DNA from: Girardinichthys multiradiatus | Taxonomy: Eukaryota; Chordata; Actinopteri; Cyprinodontiformes; Goodeidae | Assembly (NCBI RefSeq): GCF_021462225.1 | Contig: NC_061804.1 | Location: 39,783,475 to 39,847,474, forward strand | Length of the DNA stretch: 64,000 nucleotides | Reading direction: 5' to 3' | Shown here: positions 57,011-64,000 of the stretch, piece by piece | Layout of the letters: the number at the start of each line of letters is the position of its first letter | How positions within the stretch are numbered: position 1 is the first letter of the stretch | The notes under the pieces: generated by a model | The model's database searches: none | Seen by the model: the letters and a program-made list of their open reading frames with translations, nothing else | What the model was told of the DNA's origin: nothing | Position numbers and translations under genes: made by a program

Positions 57011-57122
57011 CACCTGTCATATCTCTTGGGCCCAAGCAGCAGCGGGACTTGTGTCCACAAAAACCAAATGCTGTTCTGGCGATGTATGATGGCAGTCTCT
57101 ACAACTTCCATTACTGTTTCAG
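57011..57122 (+). CDS. Candidate isolated host exon, 112 bases
   Basis: An AG stands just before 57011 and a GT just after 57122. The frame between them is open for about 36 codons and reads smoothly, for example AVLAMYDGSLYNFHYCF. In-frame stops lie directly outside both splice-like sites (TGA 57004-57006, TAA 57126-57128), as expected for a real internal exon. Composition differs from the AT-rich flanks. I do not recognise the protein, and no other exon was found in the window, so it may be an exon of a gene extending outside or a processed fragment. Confidence is low. Confidence 0.3.
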
Positions 57123-57589
57123 GTTTTAAAACAGATATTCACCACAGCATCAAGAAACCCACAACGGTGTCATCTGGATGGAGGGATGCCAGCAGCGGCA
57201 GGACATTCAGCTGGATTTAAAGGCATTACTACGGAGTTGGTCAAAATCAAAAGCATAGCAGTCTCTTACCTGCACGTATGCACGCTGTGTGTACTTCTGC
57301 CTGTAAATAATCCATCCTTTTATGCATTTGACAAATCTTGGGAGAAAGCAGTAGTGTAGTTGTTCTATTCCAGTCATTTCTGAGGTCTGCTGCCTAGCCT
57401 CTATTATCATGCACACTGTATTCTGTGCTTTCTCATTCAGTCAGCTTGGTCAGCTGCTACACCTCCCTCAGCAGTTGAGCATGTAAGAAACGTGTAATTG
57501 TGATACTTTTGCTGAATATTGGAGTTCCTTATTTTTTTCTTTAAAAATATAATATACATTTTGGTTTTGATCATCAAAGGCAGCCAAAT
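57123..57589. other. Unassigned DNA
   Basis: No supported feature. 57530-57560 is T/A-rich before the L2 3' end starts. Confidence 0.35.
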
Positions 57590-58313
57590 AAGCTGCTGCT
57601 GCCAACAACTTAATGCACACTTTCTACAGATCATACACTTTGCCCTGTCTTTCAGTCTTTGTCCCTATTTTTCTCCTACACATAGCTACTGGCTGAGCTT
57701 CTACTGTGACTACCTGTATGTGCTCTCTTTCATACTCTAGACTTAAAAACTGGCTCAGAGTTAATCTGTTTACCTGTCTTTCTCTCCTAGATGTACCCAC
57801 TAAAGGAGCTACAACCATTAATGTTTCGCTTTTCTTTCCTATAGAAAATACTACTGGATTAATGCTTCGGTGTTCTTTTTGTGTCTCTGCTCTGTTCTCT
57901 CAAATCCCCAGTCGGTCGTGGCAGATGGCTGCTCACACTGAGCCTGGTTCTGCTGGAGGTTTCTTCCTGTTAAAATGGAGGTTTTTTTTCAACTGTCGCT
58001 ACATGCATGCTCAGTATGAGGGATTGCAGTAAAGTCAATGCAAGTGACTGTCAACTGTCTCTCCATGCTCATCCAAGAGAAGTAAATCCTGCACTGACTG
58101 GATGAAATCTGCTGGGTTTCCTTAGATAGAAAAACTTTTAACCAATTTGAATAATAAACTGAATCTGACTGCACTGTTTGATAGTTAAGATTAATTGGAA
58201 TGCATGTACCTGATTTGAAATCTGTATGATTCGATTGAATTGACTTTGTAAAGTGCCTTGAGACGACATGTGTTCTGAATTGACACTGTATAAATAAAAC
58301 TGAATTGATATTA
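57590..58313 (+). mobile_element. L2-like LINE 3' end, second copy
   Basis: A 5'-truncated copy of the L2-like 3' UTR, parallel to 42015-42617. It retains the segment with CTGGAGGTTTCTTCCTGTTA that the other copy lacks. It ends CTGTATAAATAAAACTGAATTGAT. Confidence 0.85.
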
Positions 58314-58416
58314 AACTATATGTTATAACTATGCAGACAATGAATGCATGATCTTTGATTCTATAATATCTGTTGTATGACTGTTTGTCTTGTTAATTTG
58401 TGTCTTCACCAAGATG

Positions 58417-58565
58417 TGTCATGGTCTGTGTAGCGGAGGACGAGCAGGCAGCATGACGGTAAGTGAAATGATTTAATGAACAGAAACTTACTGAAGAAGA
58501 CGGTGGCATAAAACAAACATGGACAGGCTGGCAAGACAGGCTTGGCATGAGCGAAGGGCAGTACA
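58417..58565 (-). repeat. Family D LTR, left, truncated
   Basis: Homologous to 60398-60547, up to GGGCAGTACAT. The rest of the LTR and the polypurine tract are missing, probably one deletion. Confidence 0.85.
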
Positions 58566-58839
58566 TTGAGGTCGGCCGAGCAGAGTAGAGGACCCTCAGG
58601 ACGGCAGATCAGGAGGTCGACCATGGAGCGTAGAGGACCCTCCAGAAACTCCGGAGGCTTGGAGTCAGGCTTGGATTTCACGGTGCCTTGCGGACCTTTG
58701 GAGACAGAAACAGAGCCGACGGGACCCTCGGAAGCAGATGCAGAGTCTGGGGGACCCTCGGAGATAGGAACAGGATCAAGTGGTGGTTCGTCCTCGAACC
58801 CTTCATCACAGGGTTCATGAACCAGGACGAGGACCAGTC

Positions 58840-59190
58840 TCTCACTGAGCCCTGGAAGGCCTTCAGACCAGGAGCAGAAGCATCGCTGAGACTCTCAGTG
58901 GCGTGCGCAGGAGCAGAAGCGTTGCCGAGACTCTCAGTGGCGTGCGCAGGAGCTGAGGCGTAGCCAAGACCCTCAGTGGCGTGCGCGGGGGCCGAGGCGT
59001 CGCCGGGACCCTCAGTGGCTTGAGCTGGGGCCGAGGCGTCGCCGGGACCCTCAGTGGCTTGAGCTGGGGCCGAGGCATCGCCGGGACCCTCAGTGGCTTG
59101 AGCAGGGGCCAAGGCATCGCCGGGGACCCTCAGTAGCTTGAGCAGGGGCCGAGGTATCGCCGGGACCCCGACGACTTGAGCCGAGGCGTC
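58840..59190 (-). repeat. Minisatellite 1 (39-45 base units)
   Basis: About eight units around CTCAGTGGCTTGAGCTGGGG and CCGAGGC(G/A)TCGCCGGGACC. All preserve the codon phase, and on the minus strand the protein repeat is APAQATEGPGDAS (or APAHATE variants). The minus frame 58678-59112 is open. Such repeats appear in fish protein predictions named after skin secretory protein xP2, most likely copies of this element. Confidence 0.9.
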
Positions 59191-59279
59191 CCTCTTCCGA
59201 CATCATCTGCGGCGTGTGGAGGAGGTTAAGGCAGACTTGGGCTGTACAATGGTGGCGCTCTGGAGACATGATGTGGGCT

Positions 59280-59560
59280 GAACTGCTGCTTTGTTCTGCT
59301 GACATGGCAACGGCTGAGCTGCAGCGGCTCTCTGGAGCCTTGGCGACGGCTGAGCTGCTGCGACGCTCTGGAGCCTTGGCGTGGACTGCTCTGCGGCAGC
59401 ACTCTGAAGACCTGGCGTGGACTGCTCAGTAGCAGCTCCCTGGAGACCTAGCGTGGGCTGCCCGGCAGCAACTCTCTGGAGACCTGGCGTGGCTGAGCTG
59501 CAGCACCGCTCTGGAGACCTGGCTTGGACTAAGTTGCAGGACCGCTCTGGAGACCTGACG
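59280..59560 (-). repeat. Minisatellite 2 (36-39 base units)
   Basis: About seven units with the core CTCTGGAG(A/C)C(C/T)TGGCG followed by TGG/GACTGCT variants. Units vary more than in minisatellite 1. Confidence 0.85.
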
Positions 59561-59590
59561 AGGATGGAGGTGGGCGGCAGTAAAACTGCC

Positions 59591-60094
59591 TTACTGCTGT
59601 CTCGTAATCCTCATCCACCTGAAGCTCTTAATCTGGCGAGCATAAAACCTTAAACACTCCTCCAGCTCATCAGACTTTGCCACAGAATCTTGGGCTGGGG
59701 AGTGTGAAGACGGCTTGGGCAGAAGTGCAGGAAGCCTGGCAGACAGTGCTGTGGCAGACAAAGACTCAGGAAAACTTGCTGCAGCCTTCACGTCAGCGGG
59801 CATGGAAACCACCTCCTCACCAGCCGAACCACAGGAAGATGCTCCGCGCCGGTGTTTCTTGCGGCGGGAAGAGGACATGGGCTTCACTGCCATATGAAGG
59901 GGAGGAGAAGATGAACGGCAACTAAGGGGACCTATCCCCGGACATGGAATTACCAACCTGGATCCGTCATAAGCCGACTGCGGCAAAGGTAGGTCCGCAG
60001 AGCGCCCCGATGTCTTCTCCGCCTCCCAAGACAGGTACGAAAATAAGTCTATTTCCTTCTTACAAGATTCCGGTTTGGCTGATGAAGGCTCCAT
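59591..60094 (-). CDS. Gag-like frame of the family D element, unknown protein
   Basis: A 167-codon minus-strand frame from the ATG at 60092-60094. I chose this start because the upstream 67 open codons lack element-like character. It begins MEPSSAKPESCKKEIDLF, has a basic patch SSRRKKHRRGASS, and ends at a stop after MRITRQQ. It lies between the primer-site side and the minisatellites, where gag would be. No matrix, capsid or zinc-knuckle motif is recognised, so gag is inferred from position only. The stop may separate it from the repeat-encoded frame that follows. Confidence 0.45.
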   Translation of the reverse strand: MEPSSAKPESCKKEIDLFSYLSWEAEKTSGRSADLPLPQSAYDGSRLVIPCPGIGPLSCRSSSPPLHMAVKPMSSSRRKKHRRGASSCGSAGEEVVSMPADVKAAASFPESLSATALSARLPALLPKPSSHSPAQDSVAKSDELEECLRFYARQIKSFRWMRITRQQ

Positions 60095-60397
60095 TGCTTG
60101 GCCGGAACGAGGAGGCGTGGAAATTACCAGAAACAGGAGCTGATACAGCCTTACAATGGCTGCGTCCCTGGTGAGCAGCGAGGGGAGCAGGCGGAGAAAG
60201 CGGGAGCAGAGGCAGAAGAAGCGGGGCGCCCTCTCAGCTCTCACAATGCTCCATCTGCTCCAGCAGCAGAGGAGAGGGCAGAACCTCCACATCAATCGGC
60301 AGATGTCTCTTAGCCACCTTCATCTGCTGCTGAACCCAGTGATCCCTGGCGCTCTCCTGCCTTCTGTCTGCGAAGTCCAAGTTAGGCGGAAACATTC

Positions 60398-60725
60398 TGT
60401 CGGGGTTTGTGTAGCGGAGGACCCCGGCATGCAGACGAGCAGGCAGCATGACGGTAAGTGAAACTATTTCATGAACAGAAACTTACTGAAGAAGACGGTG
60501 GCAACAAACAAACATGGACAGGCTGGCAAGACAGGCTTGGGTTGAGCGAAGGGCAGTACATGAATAGAGATCCAAAAACCTAACTTGACAAAACATGAAC
60601 TAGAAGACAAAAACTAATGCATGACCAGGAAAATAATAAACAGAAGCATAATTTAAAATCTTAACTGTGAGAAACCTAAGAGGAAAAACCCGCAAACAAA
60701 AACCAAACAACCCCAAATCATAACA
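60398..60725 (-). repeat. Family D LTR, right, internally deleted
   Basis: 328 bases compared with 543 in the solo LTR. The missing 200 or so bases lie between two copies of ATCCAAAA in the intact LTR, pointing to deletion across a short direct repeat. Confidence 0.9.
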
Positions 60726-60810
60726 AGATGGACTCAAACGTCCAGTTTTCGAGTCAAACATACTGAAGAATGCAACAGTTGTAGCCCATGTCCTTGATAT
60801 GGGTTTGTGG

Positions 60811-60849
<39 letters not shown>

Positions 60850-61700
60850 CCTGTTTGTGCGACTGAGTGAGGCCTATTTTTTGCATTTCACCAGCAAAGT
60901 GAGGACTATTTGTCCCCTATACAATTACAACCCTCAATTTTATTATCTCATAAGTGTGATATGAATTTGTAGTTAGTCCCTATTAATTTGAACACCCAAA
61001 TGAAATCCAGAGCAACACATTGCCTTAAAGAGTCACTTAATTACAGAGTTCAGCTGTGTGTCTCTATCACTATAAATCCAGGTGTTCTATGCAGGGTTTA
61101 TAGGTTTGTTAGAGAACATTAGTAAATAAACAGCATCGCCAAGACCAAGGAATTCAGCAGAGATAAAGTTATGGAGAAGTTTAAAGCAGAGTTGTGTTTT
61201 AAAACAACAAACCGAGCTTTGAACATTTCACAGAGCCTTGTGCAATCCATCATGAAAACATTGGAAAGAGTATGAATACTCATGAGGAGCTGCAGAGATC
61301 TACTGCTCAGATGAAATAATATGTTTATGGGATAACTGTTAGTTGAGCACTCACACCTTTATAGAAAAGTGACATTAAGAATGACATTATTCAAAGACTA
61401 AGAAGCTCAATTTACAGGTTACCATAAGTCTTAAAGAGACATTTGTAGTGTTAACGCTTGCATGACTGTTTGTCTTATTAATTTGTGTCTTCACCATGAT
61501 GGACTCAATCGTCTAGTTCTCGAGTCAAGCATACTCTGATTCAGGAGTGGATCAACTGAAGGAATGCAACAGTTGTAGCCCATGTCCTTGATATGCGTAT
61601 GTGGATATGTGTGTGTGTGTGCTCCTGTTTATGTGGCTGAGTGAGGACCATTTTTTGTATTTCACCAACAAAGTAAGAACTGTTTGTTATAAAATGAGGG
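60726..61700. repeat. Local duplication with (GT)n runs
   Basis: 58370-58416 joined to 60726-60900 matches 61463-61690 (shared TGACTGTTTGTCTT, ATGGACTCAA and GCAACAGTTGTAGCCCATGT). The family D element therefore landed in one arm of an older duplication. (GT)n runs are at 60811-60848 and 61609-61620. Confidence 0.75.
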
Positions 61701-61719
61701 CATTTTCATGGTCCTCACT

Positions 61720-61880
61720 TGGTATTCTGCTAGGGGTTAGGGTTAGGACTAAGGTGTGAATTTAGTTAAGGTTAGGCTAAGGGTTAGGCACGTACTGGTA
61801 ATGATGAGGTTTAGGGGTAGGATCAGGGTTAGGCCATATAAAGGGTTAAAAATGAATGGAAATCAGTGGAAGTCAATGAG
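61720..61880 (+). repeat. Degenerate TTAGGG-like repeat
   Basis: A run of GGGTTAGGGTTAGGACTAAG-type sequence, less regular onward. This fish dispersed repeat is not telomeric here, since the units are imperfect and flanked by unique DNA. Confidence 0.8.
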
Positions 61881-61904
61881 TCAATGCAAGGTCCTCACAA
61901 CATA

Positions 61905-63514
61905 CAGGTCCTTCTCAAAATATTAGCATATTGTGATAAAGTTCATTATTTTCCGTAATGTAATGATGAAAATTTAACATTCATATATTTTAGATTCATT
62001 GCACACTAACTGAAATATTTCAGGTCTTTTATTATCTTAATACGGATTATTTTGGCATACAGCTCATGAAAACCCAAAATTCCTATCTCACAAAATTAGC
62101 ATATCATTAAAAGGGTCTCTAAACGAGCTATGAACCTAATCATCTGAATCAACGAGTTAACTCTAAACACCTGCAAAAGATTCCTGAGGCCTTTAAAACT
62201 ACCAGCCTGGTTCATCACTCAAAATCCCAATCATGGGTAAGACTGCCGACCTGACTGCTGTCCAGAAGGCCACTATTGACACCCTCAAGCAAGAGGGTAA
62301 GACACAGAAAGAAATTTCTGAACGAATAGGCTGTTCCCAGAGTGCTGTATCAAGGCACCTCAGTGGGAAGTCTGTGGGATGGAAAAGGTGTGGCAGAAAA
62401 CGCTGTACATCGAGAAGAGGTGACCGGACCCTAAGGAAGATTGTGGAGAAGGGCCGATTCCAGACCTCGGGGGACCTGCGGAAGCAGTGGACTGAGTCTG
62501 GAGTAGAAACATCCAGAGCCACCGTGCACAGGCGTGTGCAGGAAATGGGCTACAGGTGCCGCGTTCCCCAGGTCAAGCCACTTTTGAACCAGAAACAGCG
62601 GCAGAAGCGCCTGACCTGGGCTACAGAGAAGCAGCACTGGACTGTTGCTCAGTGGTCCAAAGTACTTTTTTCGGATGAAAGCAAATTCTGCATGTCATTC
62701 GGAAATCAAGGTGCCAGAGTCTGGAGGAAGACTGGGGAGAAGGAAATGCCAAAATGCCAGAAGTCCAGTGTCAAGTACCCACAGTCAGTGATGGTCTGGG
62801 GTGCCATGTCAGCTGCTGGTGATGGTCCACTGTGTTTTATCAAGGGCAGGGTCAATGCAGCTAGCTATCAGGAGATTTTGGAGCACTTCATGCTTCCATC
62901 TGCTGAAAAGCTTTATGGAGATGAAGATTTCATTTTTCAGCACGACCTGGCACCTGCTCACAGTGCCAAAACCACTGGTAGATGGTTTACTGACCATGGT
63001 ATCACTGTGCTCAATTGGCCTGCCAACTCTCCTGACCTGAACCCCATAGAGAATCTGTGGGATATTGTGAAGAGAACGTTGAGAGACTCAAGACCCAACA
63101 CTCTGGATGAGCTAAAGGCCGCTATCGAAGCATCCTGGGCCTCCATAAGACCTCAGCAGTGCCACAGGCTGATTGCCTCCATGCCACGCCGCATTGAAGC
63201 AGTCATTTCTGCCAAAGGATTCCCGACCAAGTATTGAGTGCATAACTGTACATGATTATTTGAAGGTTGACGTTTTTTGTATTAAAAACACTTTTCTTTT
63301 ATTGGTCGGATGAAATATGCTAATTTTGTGAGATAGGAATTTTGGGTTTTCATGAGCTGTATGCCAAAATCATCCGTATTAAGACAATAAAAGACCTGAA
63401 ATATTTCAGTTAGTGTGCAATGAATCTAAAATATATGAATGTTAAATTTTCATCATGACATTATGGAAAATAATGAACTTTATCACAATATGCTAATATT
63501 TTGAGAAGGACCTG
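61905..63514 (+). mobile_element. Full-length Tc1 element, 1610 bases, intact
   Basis: Terminal inverted repeats begin CAGGTCCTTCTCAAAATATT. TA is duplicated at 61903-61904 and 63515-63516. It has the same length as the copy at 38859 with few differences, suggesting recent spread. It lies between the TTAGGG-like repeat and a GT microsatellite. Confidence 0.97.
62233..63237 (+). CDS. Tc1 DD34E transposase, uninterrupted, 334 residues
   Basis: Cut-and-paste transposase that binds the terminal repeats and inserts at TA. Residues 1-120 hold the paired-type DNA-binding part, with the helix-turn-helix GCSQSAVSRHLSG (33-45) and basic stretches (KRCGRKRC, 51-58). The catalytic triad is D148 (LFSDESKF), D238 (FQHDLAPAH) and E273 (PIENLW), with 34 residues between the last two. 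The length of 334 is normal for Tc1. The start ATG at 62233 is preceded by a 5' UTR inside the element and matches the other copy. No stop or frameshift is present. The protein may still be functional, but expression cannot be judged. Confidence 0.95.
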   Translation: MGKTADLTAVQKATIDTLKQEGKTQKEISERIGCSQSAVSRHLSGKSVGWKRCGRKRCTSRRGDRTLRKIVEKGRFQTSGDLRKQWTESGVETSRATVHRRVQEMGYRCRVPQVKPLLNQKQRQKRLTWATEKQHWTVAQWSKVLFSDESKFCMSFGNQGARVWRKTGEKEMPKCQKSSVKYPQSVMVWGAMSAAGDGPLCFIKGRVNAASYQEILEHFMLPSAEKLYGDEDFIFQHDLAPAHSAKTTGRWFTDHGITVLNWPANSPDLNPIENLWDIVKRTLRDSRPNTLDELKAAIEASWASIRPQQCHRLIASMPRRIEAVISAKGFPTKY

Positions 63515-63528
63515 TATAGTAAGACAAA

Positions 63529-63583
<55 letters not shown>

Positions 63584-64000
63584 TTGTTTGGTTGTTTGTT
63601 TGTTTGTTTGTGTGTGTCTCTGATGCTGAAAAATAAAATAATTAATTAGTAATAAAAATAATTTTGTGTGAAACTGAATTTGAGGTTTTCATCAACGGTA
63701 AGCCTAGCTGTAATCTAAATTAATGGAAACAAACGGTTGAAGTATCACTCTCTGGGTAATAAATCTATGTAATATGTTAGTTTCACTTTTTTTATTTATT
63801 GAATTACTAAATTAAATATACTATATTAATGAGATGAGTCTGTATTTGATTGTTGTTGCTTGGCTTTTGGATTATTTTGATCTGTATTGAGGAATAAAAC
63901 AGCCAAAGCTTTTCTAACAGTTATTCCCATTGGCTGGCTTGTTCAACATAAAGTGAAAATAAAACCCATAGGTTAGTTAAGCTAAAAAGTCTTGTGTTTC
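63515..64000. other. (GT)n and (GTTT)n microsatellites, then AT-rich DNA
   Basis: 63530-63582 is (GT)n with a few interruptions and 63583-63611 is GTTT/GGTT-type. The rest has no feature. Confidence 0.8.

Larger units (their letters stand above)
58417..60725 (-). mobile_element. Non-autonomous LTR element (family D) with coding minisatellites
   Basis: AGATG is duplicated exactly at 58412-58416 and 60726-60730. The left LTR is truncated (58417-58565) and the right one internally deleted (60398-60725), both of the same family as the solo LTR at 55422. The plus strand GGCGGAAACA at 60385-60394, three bases from the right LTR, resembles the end of tRNA-Val and suggests a worn primer site, so orientation is minus. 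The interior has a gag-like unknown frame and two minisatellites, but no RT or integrase. Transposition must have relied on a partner. Confidence 0.85.

Noticed and set aside
61720..61880. Interstitial telomere repeat
   Set aside because: Units are irregular and part of a fish dispersed repeat. No long run of perfect TTAGGG.

Overview
This 64 kb window looks like intergenic or intronic DNA of a teleost, most likely percomorph, fish. It is AT-rich, has no bacterial-type operons, and almost every recognisable protein is a transposable-element protein: a Tc1/mariner DD34E transposase, a PIF-Harbinger fragment, Rex1- and L2-type LINE proteins and retroviral pol remnants. I found no host gene with confidence. 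One 112-base stretch at 57011-57122 has the shape of an isolated host exon.

Layout. 1-9062 is mostly unassigned AT-rich DNA with a 344-base tandem duplication (1566-2250), a weak inverted-repeat element near 3.2-3.8 kb and a Tc1 relic near 6.1 kb. 9063-24464 is one minus-strand endogenous retrovirus (ERV-A). Its left LTR holds a non-autonomous Harbinger element, and its interior holds a 5'-truncated Tc1 copy and a complete second minus-strand ERV (ERV-B, 15649-23223). Target-site duplications support each of these insertions except the Tc1 fragment, which keeps only one end. ERV-A's leader has four hairpins with nearly identical loops and different, fully paired stems, which is the most unusual signal in the window. 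24465-33660 holds a TTAA-flanked MITE-like element, a LINE reverse-transcriptase fragment and a perfect 40-base palindrome. 33660-42617 is an old L2-like LINE interrupted by a Rex1-type LINE with a 940-codon open frame, by a SINE-like repeat that itself carries a solo LTR, and by a full-length Tc1 with one stop codon.

42618-64000 holds a tRNA-derived SINE split by a third, heavily deleted ERV (ERV-C, 45671-47878), a GC-rich C/A-skewed block (48.7-50.0 kb), several Tc1 and Rex1 relics, a solo LTR (55422-55964), and a non-autonomous LTR element of the same family carrying coding minisatellites (58417-60725). It ends with a full-length Tc1 (61905-63514) whose 334-residue transposase is uninterrupted.

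The elements do not form a pathway. Their interest lies in nesting, which gives a relative timeline: L2 and SINE copies first, then ERVs and Rex1. The Tc1 family was also active late, since one copy split the L2. All counts of differences given here were made by eye.
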